From contig CAZQVW010000118.1 of the NCBI GenBank assembly GCA_964596865.1, forward strand, positions 1 to 8,573: a stretch of 8,573 bases of DNA. The letters run 5' to 3'. Shown one piece after another: positions 1-6,921 of the stretch. How positions within the stretch are numbered: position 1 is the first letter of the stretch; every line of letters begins with the position of its first letter. A program made the position numbers and the translations under genes. The notes beneath the pieces are model-generated. The model did not search any database, had not been told where the DNA came from, and was given only the letters and a program-made list of their open reading frames with translations. Source of the stretch: UBA6382 sp964596865. GTDB lineage: Bacteria > Bacteroidota > Bacteroidia > Bacteroidales > Bacteroidaceae.

Positions 1-368
1 AAAGCCGTGGCCACACCGATACCATCGTCAGAGCCCAGGGTGGTGCCACGCGCTTTCACCCAATCTCCATCTATGTAAGTGTCAATAGGGTCGGTAAGGA
101 AATTATGATTGGAATCCTGCACTTTCTGCGGCACCATATCCATGTGAGCCTCCATCGTAACGGTTTTATGATCTTCCATGCCGGCGGAGGCAGGCTTGCG
201 GATAATCACATTTCCGGCGTTGTCAGCGAAATGCTCAAGGCCATGATCCTGCGCCCACTGCATCAGATAAGCGCGAATTTTGTCGAGGTGTCCGCTTGGG
301 CGGGGCACCTGGGTGAGGGCGTAGAAATTCTTCCAAATACCCTGCGGCTGAAGTTCAGAGATTTTCAT
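1..368 (-). CDS. pepD: Aminoacyl-histidine dipeptidase PepD, peptidase family M20C (N-terminal part, runs off left edge)
   Basis: This is the first 122 codons of a metallopeptidase that cleaves Xaa-His and similar dipeptides in the cytoplasm. The N-terminus (MKISELQPQGIWKNFYAL, then VPRPSGHLDKIR) is typical of M20C PepD enzymes. The first metal-site motif HMDMVPQK is at residues 75-82, with His75 and Asp77 as the expected ligand and its partner. The second, LGSDDGIGVA, is at residues 111-120, with Asp114/115. The ATG at 366-368 is chosen because it gives the family-typical start and sits just behind the upstream gene. The catalytic remainder and the lid domain lie outside the window. The gene follows the flippase-like gene by 48 nt on the same strand, so cotranscription is plausible. 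Only an imperfect -7-like box (386-393, TATCTTTA on the minus strand) is seen in the gap. Family assignment is firm; substrate range is inferred. Confidence 0.93.
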   Translation of the reverse strand, partial: MKISELQPQGIWKNFYALTQVPRPSGHLDKIRAYLMQWAQDHGLEHFADNAGNVIIRKPASAGMEDHKTVTMEAHMDMVPQKVQDSNHNFLTDPIDTYIDGDWVKARGTTLGSDDGIGVATA

Positions 369-416
369 AATGTTATTGTTTTTATTAAAGATATTGAGCT
401 AATTAAGCGAGACAAG

Positions 417-1466
417 CTAATCAGACAAATCGGAATGATTAGGCAAAGCTGTTTGGTCGGGCTGATTTTGCTGATTGGCAAGAATAGAGACCGAGGGCGT
501 GAATTGCAAAACCACCCAACCATAAATGCCCAACAGGACGAGCAGTCCCGTCTGAACGGTATGGACAATGATGGCAAAAATAACGGCTTGGGTGGCCCCC
601 AGACCATAAAGCACCAATATTGTCTTGACCGCAAAATGCCACGGACCGGCACCATTGGGCGTAGGCACAATCACAGCAATCGAACCGGTTACAAACGATA
701 CTATTCCGGCTGCCAATCCCAAATTTTCGGTGAAGCCGAAGCAATAGAATGTGAGGTAATAATGTAGGAAATAACAAAGCCATATTCCCAGCGAATAAAT
801 AATGTAGAGCGGAATGTCCTTTACTGCCCGCAGCGAGAGAATTCCCTCCAATAGGCCTTGCATCATCGCTTTCACCTTGCGCATCACCGACAAGCGCTTA
901 ATCAAATACACCAGTAGCACGATGATACACACCGTGCAGATGACGCTCACCAATATGCCGGTGGACGTGAAGCGGGAAAGCGTGCCACTGAAACTCACTC
1001 CTGTCAGTGCGAAGAAGTCAGAGAATTTTCCCCATTGCCAAACAATCGCCGCGGCGCACAGCATCGCCATAATAATAATGTCTACCACCCTTTCCGTTAC
1101 CACTGTGCCCAGCGATTTGGCAAAGGGCACATTATCTTTCTTCGCCAATATGCCGCAGCGTAGAAACTCTCCTACCCTCGGAATCACCAATGATGCGGCA
1201 TAACTAAGATAGACAGAGCACACCGCCACGCGCACACGCGTCTTCACACCCAGCGGATACAGTGTCTGTCGCCAACGCAGGGCTCTCAACACCTGCGCCC
1301 CGATGCCCGGGATAAAAGATAGGAGCATCCATTCCCATTTCATGTGATGGAGCGCCACGTCCTCTATCTGACGAAAATCTATATTGCGATACATCCAATA
1401 AAGAATGGCTCCCCCCAACACAAAGGGGAAAAGTATCCTAACTATTTTGCCGATTATAGTTTTCAT
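417..1466 (-). CDS. Flippase-like integral membrane protein, YbhN / lysylphosphatidylglycerol synthase TM-region family
   Basis: A 349-aa multi-pass inner-membrane protein. Hydrophobic segments lie at about residues 8-25, 44-62, 76-95, 120-143, 168-190, 216-243, 250-268, 278-300 and 302-320. Two family hallmarks are visible: PRVGEFLR at 96-103 (the R-x-GE-x-x-R type motif) and VPTPNGAGPWH at 267-277. The polar tail after about residue 322 is rich in Gln, Asn, Pro and Asp. Members lacking the lysyl-transferase domain are called flippase-like, but their substrates are mostly unknown, so none is assigned here. The frame extends upstream to a TTG at 1523. I prefer the ATG at 1464-1466 because it starts directly before the first membrane helix (MKTIIGKIVRILFPF) and because a good promoter overlaps the extension. 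pepD follows 48 nt downstream. Confidence 0.88.
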   Translation of the reverse strand: MKTIIGKIVRILFPFVLGGAILYWMYRNIDFRQIEDVALHHMKWEWMLLSFIPGIGAQVLRALRWRQTLYPLGVKTRVRVAVCSVYLSYAASLVIPRVGEFLRCGILAKKDNVPFAKSLGTVVTERVVDIIIMAMLCAAAIVWQWGKFSDFFALTGVSFSGTLSRFTSTGILVSVICTVCIIVLLVYLIKRLSVMRKVKAMMQGLLEGILSLRAVKDIPLYIIYSLGIWLCYFLHYYLTFYCFGFTENLGLAAGIVSFVTGSIAVIVPTPNGAGPWHFAVKTILVLYGLGATQAVIFAIIVHTVQTGLLVLLGIYGWVVLQFTPSVSILANQQNQPDQTALPNHSDLSD

Positions 1467-1512
1467 TAACGAGGGAAGAATCAAACTGTTTTGACCACGT
1501 TTTTGCACGCTG

Positions 1513-1543
1513 CAAAAATACAACTTTTACGGCGGCCTGCAAA
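1513..1543 (-). promoter_or_regulatory. Predicted Bacteroidetes-type promoter of the flippase-like gene
   Basis: On the minus strand TTTG (plus 1540-1543) is followed after exactly 19 nt by TATTTTTG (plus 1513-1520). This matches the known Bacteroidetes consensus of a -33 TTTG and a -7 TAnnTTTG. Transcription would start near 1506, giving a leader of about 40 nt before the ATG at 1466. The -7 box overlaps the TTG extension of the frame, which supports the shorter protein. No start site has been measured. Confidence 0.65.
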
Positions 1544-1557
1544 GAAAACAAACCGAT

Positions 1558-1573
1558 AATTGGCTATCCAATT
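1558..1573. other. Small perfect hairpin downstream of the helicase gene
   Basis: AATTGG and CCAATT form a 6-bp perfect stem with a 4-nt loop, 57 nt after the helicase stop. Read leftward it is followed by a moderately T-rich stretch (ATCGGTTTGTTTTC), so it could help end helicase transcription just before the promoter at 1513-1543. The stem is short and AT-rich, so the terminator role is weak inference. Confidence 0.3.
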
Positions 1574-1629
1574 CATAGTTGCAACACAGATTAAGCGCAT
1601 TATATTAAAGGCGAGGCGCAACAAAGGAA

Positions 1630-3090
1630 TCACCTCGTTTGTTCTTCGGGCCAATTGATTAGATAAAGGCGGCTGGTGGCGCGGGTGAAGGCGGTATAGA
1701 GCCAGCGGTAGTAGGAGCGGTCGATACCATCGGGCGGAAGCCAGCCTTGATCAATATAAACATTGCGCCACTGGCCGCCCTGCGCTTTATGGCAGGTAAC
1801 TGCGTAGGCATATTTGATTTGGACAGCGTTGTAATTAGGGTCGAGCCGGAGCTTGCGCGTGCGTTCACCCATCTTTTTAATATCGGCATAATCCTCCATC
1901 ACTCCGTTGTAGAGGGCTTGGCTCTGCTCGTAGGTAAGACCGGGCGTGGGCGAGCTCAAAGCGTCCAGGACAACGCGCACATCCATTTCAAAGTAATCGT
2001 AATCAGGAAATTCCAATGCCACATCAGCAAAATGGAGGCCATAAAATTCATGATAAGCGCGGATAGCCCTCACCACGGCAATATCGCCATTGGCCAGAAA
2101 ATTGATAGGGAGAGTATCGCCGCCGTTTTCATCTTTGAGGTCGGCCGCCAGTTGTTCTGTCCAATAATAATTGTTGCGCACCACCATGATAACATCGCCG
2201 GCCTCCAGCCCTCCCTCGCGCCCGAAAATCATATTGCGAATACCGAGGTTATACTGCACTGCCTGCTTGTTTGAGCGCGTAACTACCACCACCTGCTCCT
2301 GGCCCCATTGGTCGTAATCATCGGTGAGGGCCTCCACCATTTCATTGCCGGGGAGATTTACTACGTCTTTGTAATGAGAAATATTGATGACGGGCGGCTC
2401 ATCGGTAGTGGAGAGGGCAAGGTGCTCTCTAAGCATGGTGGCATTCATCAGTATGCCGCTCTCTGATGCTTGGCGCCAAACGGTGGTGAGCTGATAGCCG
2501 CTCACCGTTAAGCCCATGCCCCGCAAAGCCGAAGGAGAGAGGGCCGGACTTTCGTCCTCGCCCACAGGAGGAAGCTGGGCATTGTCGCCCACCAAAATCA
2601 TGCGGCAATTTCGGCCGGAATAGACATATTCTATAAGGTCGTCCAGCAATTGTCCGCCACGGAAAATAGAGGCCGGTGAACCAACGGCATCGTTGGCCAC
2701 CATTGAAGCCTCGTCTATAATAAAGACGGCGTCTTTATGCTTATTGAAATCGAGGTCAAAAGAAGAATTGATGTCACCCGCATTGCGCTGGCGATAAATA
2801 ATCTTATGGATAGTGTAGGCCGGAAATCCGGCGTGCTGGGAAAGCACCTTAGCAGCCCTGCCGGTGGGAGCCAATAAGACCACATCCCTACCCTGCTGCT
2901 TCAAGACCCTCACCACAGCCGAAATGACATAGGTCTTGCCCGTGCCGGCATAGCCGCGCAATACATAGGCGCCACGTTCCACCGGCGCAAAGAGGAAATG
3001 GCTCAATTTTAGCACCATATCGCCCTGTGCCTTTGTGAGAGGAAAGGGCAATACCTCCTCCACAGCCCGCAGAAACGTTTCTTCAATCAT
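1630..3090 (-). CDS. RecD-like superfamily 1 DNA helicase / AAA ATPase
   Basis: A 486-aa ATP-dependent DNA helicase of the RecD/RecD2 (SF1B) type. Motifs appear in order: Walker A GYAGTGKT (46-53), motif Ia APTGRAA (74-80), Walker B IIDEAS (124-129), motif III GDNAQLPPV (168-176), a TTVWRQASESGI segment (202-213), motif V-like TCHKAQGGQW (432-441) and motif VI WLYTAFTRA (463-471). It is shorter than RecD2, lacking the long N-terminal region, and carries no nuclease motif. It probably acts alone in DNA repair or replication; the exact role is unknown. The ATG at 3088-3090 is fixed by an in-frame stop codon (3091-3093) directly upstream. The start lies inside a 23-bp tandem duplication. It is 83 nt behind the membrane-protein gene on the same strand, so it may be the last gene of an alaS-led unit. 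Confidence 0.9.
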   Translation of the reverse strand: MIEETFLRAVEEVLPFPLTKAQGDMVLKLSHFLFAPVERGAYVLRGYAGTGKTYVISAVVRVLKQQGRDVVLLAPTGRAAKVLSQHAGFPAYTIHKIIYRQRNAGDINSSFDLDFNKHKDAVFIIDEASMVANDAVGSPASIFRGGQLLDDLIEYVYSGRNCRMILVGDNAQLPPVGEDESPALSPSALRGMGLTVSGYQLTTVWRQASESGILMNATMLREHLALSTTDEPPVINISHYKDVVNLPGNEMVEALTDDYDQWGQEQVVVVTRSNKQAVQYNLGIRNMIFGREGGLEAGDVIMVVRNNYYWTEQLAADLKDENGGDTLPINFLANGDIAVVRAIRAYHEFYGLHFADVALEFPDYDYFEMDVRVVLDALSSPTPGLTYEQSQALYNGVMEDYADIKKMGERTRKLRLDPNYNAVQIKYAYAVTCHKAQGGQWRNVYIDQGWLPPDGIDRSYYRWLYTAFTRATSRLYLINWPEEQTR

Positions 3091-3123
3091 TTATCCATGA
3101 TTTCTTCAATCATTCATCCATGA
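3078..3123. repeat. 23-bp tandem duplication over the helicase start codon
   Basis: Positions 3078-3100 and 3101-3123 are adjacent 23-bp copies, each beginning TTTCTTCAATCATT or TTTCTTCAATCATC-like sequence and ending ATCCATGA, that differ at one base (T at 3091 versus C at 3114). The helicase ATG (3088-3090) is in the left copy. Because 23 is not a multiple of 3, the second copy does not extend the helicase frame. On the minus strand the second ATG (3111-3113) opens an 8-codon frame (MIEEIMDK) whose TGA overlaps the helicase ATG. An ATG two frames earlier opens a 3-codon frame (MDE) whose TGA overlaps the start of that one. Confidence 0.9.
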
Positions 3124-3173
3124 TGAGAGGAGCAAAGAACAGTGATAGGCCACAGCTTCGCCCTATTCGGAAT

Positions 3174-3575
3174 TCAATCTTTTCTGACCAACGAGCGCAG
3201 ATATACCATTCCGGCTCCTACGCCCAAGACAAACATCACCGCCAGCCTCACCCAATGCTCAAACACATAAGCCGAGGGCAGATAAATCGCATAAAACAGG
3301 GTGAAAGCCGCCGAAACCACCACCGAAATAGATAGCGATTTGCGCCAGAAAAAGAACATGGAAGCCTTGCGCCCAAACAAGCCCTTGCCACCACGCAGAT
3401 AGGCCACAAGCGCCAACACCACCTCCAGCAATACTGCCATCAGCAGGAGACGCCATGCCAGCCTCGCCACATTCAGCACACTGACCGGCTCCATCATCAA
3501 CGCCGCGCCCCAACAAAGGAAGAACGCCAGCAAAAGGGCGAAAGCAATATCGCCGCGATGAATGTATTTGGACAT
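3174..3575 (-). CDS. Small four-helix membrane protein of unknown function
   Basis: A 133-aa protein I do not recognise by family. Four hydrophobic stretches are visible at about residues 9-28, 36-60, 79-100 and 108-127. A basic, glycine-containing loop (RGGKGLFGRK, 61-70) lies between helices 2 and 3, and the short C-terminal tail ends in RKD. No catalytic motif, cysteine pair or cleavable signal peptide is apparent. The ATG at 3573-3575 is 18 nt past the alaS stop, so the gene is probably cotranscribed with and after alaS. The helicase follows after 83 nt, in which a weak 5-bp stem (3145-3149 with 3162-3166) could attenuate transcription. The long open frame, membrane pattern and tight spacing to alaS support a real gene; the function is open. 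Confidence 0.75.
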   Translation of the reverse strand: MSKYIHRGDIAFALLLAFFLCWGAALMMEPVSVLNVARLAWRLLLMAVLLEVVLALVAYLRGGKGLFGRKASMFFFWRKSLSISVVVSAAFTLFYAIYLPSAYVFEHWVRLAVMFVLGVGAGMVYLRSLVRKD

Positions 3576-3593
3576 ATCTTAATCTTAGAGCGC

Positions 3594-6224
3594 CTATAGT
3601 CCGGCCAATTCTATCACCTTATTCACAGCAGCATCGATGCCACCGGTATCCTTGCCGCCGGCTGTGGCGAAATGGGGCGCACCGCCGCCGCCGCCCTTGA
3701 TGAGTTTGGCGGCTTCTCTGACAAGCTGACCAGCATTGAGGCCCTTATCCTTTACGAGGTCCTTACTAATCATCACAGTGATGAGGGGCTTGTCATCACA
3801 TTTGCTGCCATAAACGCAGAATGTGCTCTCCGGCAAGATGTCTGCCACCTGAAAGGCCAAATCCTTAACGGAATTAGCGGGTAGCTCGGCAGCAAACACG
3901 TGCTTCACCACACGAATGCCCTCTTTGTTGAGCACAGCAGCCTCCACAATCTGGTCGCGAGCGCGCAACAACCATTGTTTGCGGGATTCCTCAACCTGTT
4001 TATGGAGACTGGAGTTTTCGGTAACAATCTTCTCCAAAGCTGCCTGAATATCCTTCTGGCCCAATATATTACGCATCGCATTAAGAATATCCTCCATCTT
4101 ATAGATGCTCTCTTCGGCCTTCTTGCCCGTGATAGCCTCGATGCGCCTTACACCGGCAGCCACAGAACTTTCGCTCACAATCCTGACAAGGCCAATCTGC
4201 CCCGTGGCTTTCACGTGGCAACCGCCGCAAAATTCAATGCTGTTGCCAAACTGTACCACCCTCACCTTGTCGCCGTATTTCTCGCCGAACAGTGCCTGTG
4301 CACCCATCTTGCGGGCTTCCTCTAAGGGCACGTCGCGATAATCCTGAATGGGGATATTTTGGCGGATGCGCTGATTCACCAGTCGCTCCACCTCGCGCAG
4401 CTCCTCGGGGGTAACCTTTTGGTAATGACTGAAGTCGAAGCGCAGGCCCTCGGGCGTTACCAGTGAGCCTTTCTGCTCCACATGGGTGCCAAGGATTTCG
4501 CGCAGAGCCTCATCGAGCAGGTGGGTGCAGGAATGGTTGGCTTCACTGGCGCGGCGGCGCTCAAGATTCACCCTTGCCAGGAACTCCACTTCCGGATGCT
4601 CGGGAAGCTGGTGGGTGAGGTGGATAGGCAGATTGTTTTCGCGCTTGGTATCAAAGATTTCCACCACCTGACCGGCGCTTTCCAGCACACCGGTATCACC
4701 CACTTGGCCGCCCATCTCGGCATAGAAGGGCGTGTGGTCGAGCACCAACTCATAATACGAGGTATTCTTCTGTTCTATCCGGCGATATTTGAGGATATGG
4801 CAGCGATATTCGGTATAATCCAAATAGTGGGTCTGTGTTTCGCCCTCTCTTAGGACTACCCAATCGCCCGTCTCCACCTGTGCGGCATTGCGGGCGCGCT
4901 GTTTTTGTTTTTGCATCTCGGCATCAAAGCCTTTGGTGTCCACCCCTATACCTTTTTCCTCGCAGATGAGCTGGGTGAGGTCGAGCGGGAAACCAAACGT
5001 GTCGAAAAGGGTGAAAGCCTGCTCACCGCTGATGGTCTTTTGGCCTTTTTTCAGAGTATCGGCGATGATACCGTCCAAAAGATTGATACCGGTGGACAGT
5101 GTCCTAAGGAAGGCTTCCTCTTCCTCCTTCATCACCTTGGCGATAAGCATTTTCTGCTGTTCCAACTCGGGATAGGCATCGCCCATCTCCTCTATCAGCA
5201 CAGGCAGGAGCTTATACATAAAGGCCTCCTTGAAACCGAGGAAAGTATAACCGTAGCGCACGGCACGGCGAAGGATACGGCGGATGACATAGCCCGCCTT
5301 GGCATTGCTGGGCAACTGGCCATCGGCGATAGAGAAAGCGATGGCGCGGATATGATCGGCCACCACGCGCATAGCGATGTCCACTTTCTCATCTTCGCCG
5401 TATTTCAATCCGGAGAGCTCGCCAATCTTTTTGATGGTGGGCTGAAAGATGTCGGTATCATAGTTGGAGTGCTTGCCCTGCATCATTCTGACGAGGCGCT
5501 CAAAGCCCATACCGGTATCTATCACCTTCATGCCCAGTTTTTCCAGCGTGCCATCGGCCTTGCGGTTGAACTGCATAAACACAAGGTTCCAAATTTCAAT
5601 AACCTGCGGGTCGTCTTTGTTTACGAGGTCGCGACCGGGCACGCCGTTGGCCTTTTCCTCCTCTGTGCGCGAGTCGATATGAATTTCGGAGCAGGGGCCG
5701 CAGGGACCGGTGTCGCCCATTTCCCAGAAGTTGTCGTGTTTATTGCCATTGATGATGTGGTCGGCAGGCACATGCTTGAGCCAATAGCCGGCGGCCTCGT
5801 CATCGCGCTCCAGCCCCTCCTGCGGATCGCCCTCAAAGACGGTTACATAGAGATCCTTAGGGTCGAGCTTCAGGACATCTACCAGATATTCCCACGCCAA
5901 ATCGATAGCGCCCTCTTTGAAATAGTCGCCAAAGCTCCAATTGCCCAGCATTTCAAACATGGTGTGGTGGTAGGTATCGTGGCCCACCTCCTCCAGGTCG
6001 TTGTGCTTGCCACTAACGCGCAAACATTTCTGGGAATCGGCGCGGCGGCGCGGCTCGGGGTCGCGCATGCCCAGGATAATATCTTTCCACTGGTTCATAC
6101 CGGCATTGGTGAACATCAGTGTGGGGTCATCTTTGATTACCATTGGAGCGGAGGGCACGATGGTGTGGCCATGCTCGCGAAAGAAGTTTTTGAAAGACTC
6201 TCTAATCTCTCTTGCAGTCATCAT
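3594..6224 (-). CDS. alaS: Alanyl-tRNA synthetase
   Basis: A full-length 876-aa class II synthetase that charges tRNA-Ala with alanine in the cytoplasm. The catalytic core includes TNAGMNQWK (39-47), the HHTMFEMLGNWSFGDYFK stretch (86-103, motif 2 region) and motif 3 GMGFERLV (238-245). The editing domain that removes mischarged Ser or Gly has both zinc-site signatures: HSCTH (564-568) and CGGCH (C666-x3-H670). The C-terminal domain ends with the glycine run GGGGGAP (844-850) and an AxAGGKD segment typical of the family. Two consecutive ATG codons (6222-6224 and 6219-6221) could both serve as start; the longer form is given. A promoter-like box lies about 27 nt upstream. It heads a likely leftward unit with the 133-aa membrane protein and perhaps the helicase. 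No residue expected for activity appears missing. Confidence 0.99.
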   Translation of the reverse strand: MMTAREIRESFKNFFREHGHTIVPSAPMVIKDDPTLMFTNAGMNQWKDIILGMRDPEPRRRADSQKCLRVSGKHNDLEEVGHDTYHHTMFEMLGNWSFGDYFKEGAIDLAWEYLVDVLKLDPKDLYVTVFEGDPQEGLERDDEAAGYWLKHVPADHIINGNKHDNFWEMGDTGPCGPCSEIHIDSRTEEEKANGVPGRDLVNKDDPQVIEIWNLVFMQFNRKADGTLEKLGMKVIDTGMGFERLVRMMQGKHSNYDTDIFQPTIKKIGELSGLKYGEDEKVDIAMRVVADHIRAIAFSIADGQLPSNAKAGYVIRRILRRAVRYGYTFLGFKEAFMYKLLPVLIEEMGDAYPELEQQKMLIAKVMKEEEEAFLRTLSTGINLLDGIIADTLKKGQKTISGEQAFTLFDTFGFPLDLTQLICEEKGIGVDTKGFDAEMQKQKQRARNAAQVETGDWVVLREGETQTHYLDYTEYRCHILKYRRIEQKNTSYYELVLDHTPFYAEMGGQVGDTGVLESAGQVVEIFDTKRENNLPIHLTHQLPEHPEVEFLARVNLERRRASEANHSCTHLLDEALREILGTHVEQKGSLVTPEGLRFDFSHYQKVTPEELREVERLVNQRIRQNIPIQDYRDVPLEEARKMGAQALFGEKYGDKVRVVQFGNSIEFCGGCHVKATGQIGLVRIVSESSVAAGVRRIEAITGKKAEESIYKMEDILNAMRNILGQKDIQAALEKIVTENSSLHKQVEESRKQWLLRARDQIVEAAVLNKEGIRVVKHVFAAELPANSVKDLAFQVADILPESTFCVYGSKCDDKPLITVMISKDLVKDKGLNAGQLVREAAKLIKGGGGGAPHFATAGGKDTGGIDAAVNKVIELAGL

Positions 6225-6250
6225 AGTTGCTTTTTATTAGATTTTAACTG

Positions 6251-6258
6251 CAAAATTA
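6251..6258 (-). promoter_or_regulatory. Candidate -7 element of the alaS promoter
   Basis: On the minus strand this reads TAATTTTG followed by CAG, matching the Bacteroidetes -7 consensus TAnnTTTG. It would start transcription near 6244 and give a leader of about 20 nt before the alaS ATG. No TTTG sits at the expected -33 distance, so the match is only half complete. Confidence 0.5.
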
Positions 6259-6270
6259 GTGATAAATCTT

Positions 6271-6278
6271 TACTTTTG
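6271..6278 (+). promoter_or_regulatory. Candidate -7 element of the MerR-gene promoter
   Basis: TACTTTTG, followed by CACC, matches the Bacteroidetes -7 consensus TAnnTTTG on the plus strand. It lies only 12 bp beyond the opposing -7 box used for alaS. The predicted start near 6285 leaves a leader of about 130 nt before the ATG at 6415. No clear -33 TTTG is present. Confidence 0.45.
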
Positions 6279-6323
6279 CACCTGAAAGACAAAGCTTTTG
6301 GCCATTAGCAAATAAAATAAGTG

Positions 6324-6353
6324 CGTGGCGCAACAAATTACGCCCCTGCCACG
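6324..6353 (+). other. Hairpin in the MerR-gene leader
   Basis: CGTGGC (6324-6329) and GCCACG (6348-6353) form a perfect 6-bp stem around an 18-nt loop. An alternative pairing, GGCG (6327-6330) with CGCC (6341-6344), competes with it. It lies in the long leader predicted upstream of the MerR gene. No known riboswitch or leader family is recognised, so function is unassigned. Confidence 0.3.
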
Positions 6354-6414
6354 ATAAATTTGCCACCACCGGCCACAAAAAGCGCACCATCCGGAAAAAG
6401 AAAACACCCTATTT

Positions 6415-6798
6415 ATGGCACTCAATACCAACAAAGATCTGAAGAAATTCTACTCCATTCAGGAAGTGGCGGACATGTATGATGTCAATGAGTCGTTACT
6501 AAGGTTTTGGGAGAGCGAGTTTCCGCAACTGAAGCCCCATCGCGCCGGTCGCGGCATACGCCAGTATTCCAAAGACGACGTAAAATTGGTGGGCATCATC
6601 CACGACCTTGTGAAGCGCCGCGGAATGAAGATTGCCGCCGCCCGAGAGGTATTAAAAAAGAACAAAGACGGCGCCTATCGCTCCAACGAGGCCATAGATA
6701 TGTTGCGCAACATCCGCGCCCAACTGGTGGAGCTGCGCCAAGACCTCGGCGGCATCGTCCCCGGCGCCGAATACGATTTGGAAGAAGAGGGTAAATAA
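6415..6798 (+). CDS. MerR-family DNA-binding transcriptional regulator
   Basis: A 127-aa protein with a winged helix-turn-helix of the MerR type: FYSIQEVADMYDVNESLLRF (residues 12-31), then the wing region WESEFPQL...GRGIRQYSKDDV (32-56) and the helix IIHDLVKRRGMKIAAAREVLKK (61-82). The C-terminus (about 93-127) is short: one amphipathic helix followed by an acidic tail (EYDLEEEGK). It has no cysteine effector site and no drug-binding domain, so the usual metal or drug sensors of the family do not apply and the signal is unknown. The ATG at 6415 follows an A-rich leader (GGAAAAAGAAAAC) typical of Bacteroidetes. It is divergent from alaS and upstream of ribE by 123 nt. Regulation of either neighbour is possible but not shown. 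Confidence 0.9.
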   Translation: MALNTNKDLKKFYSIQEVADMYDVNESLLRFWESEFPQLKPHRAGRGIRQYSKDDVKLVGIIHDLVKRRGMKIAAAREVLKKNKDGAYRSNEAIDMLRNIRAQLVELRQDLGGIVPGAEYDLEEEGK

Positions 6799-6827
6799 CC
6801 ACGGAAAGGCCATACAGCGCTCATCTT

Positions 6828-6916
6828 TCTGCTCTGTCCTATCACCTTTCCATCTACTCTATTCTCTCAACTCGCATTCCACTCTATTCTATCACCTAAC
6901 AATCTACCCTATTCTA
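6828..6916 (+). repeat. Four degenerate 25-nt pyrimidine-rich tandem repeats before ribE
   Basis: Units begin at 6828, 6853, 6878 and 6903, exactly 25 nt apart. Their cores read TCTGCTCTGTCCTATCACC, TCTACTCTATTCTCTCAAC, TCCACTCTATTCTATCACC and TCTACCCTATTCTA. The consensus first half is TCTACTCTATTCTA. The last unit runs to within 5 nt of the ribE ATG. The plus strand is strongly C/T-rich and should be weakly structured as RNA. No FMN riboswitch features, promoter box or terminator hairpin are seen in the MerR-ribE gap. Confidence 0.8.
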
Positions 6917-6921
6917 AACTT

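Noticed and set aside
105..767. 220-codon plus-strand frame across the pepD/flippase junction
   Set aside because: It overlaps two well-supported minus-strand genes and their intergenic gap, and shows no protein-family features.
417..1523. Defence or toxin role for the flippase-like protein and its neighbours
   Set aside because: The motifs fit the widespread YbhN/LPG-synthase membrane family and the neighbours are housekeeping genes; nothing suggests a defence island.
1747..2274. 175-codon plus-strand frame within the helicase
   Set aside because: It is antisense to helicase motif-bearing sequence and has no domain of its own.
4905..6308. 467-codon open frame on the plus strand opposite alaS
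   Set aside because: It lies almost wholly antisense to the fully conserved alaS coding sequence, and its translation has no recognisable domain. It arises from codon bias on the other strand.
6799..6921. Possible FMN riboswitch before ribE
   Set aside because: The gap is a C/T-rich tandem repeat without the conserved purine-rich, multi-stem core of an FMN aptamer.
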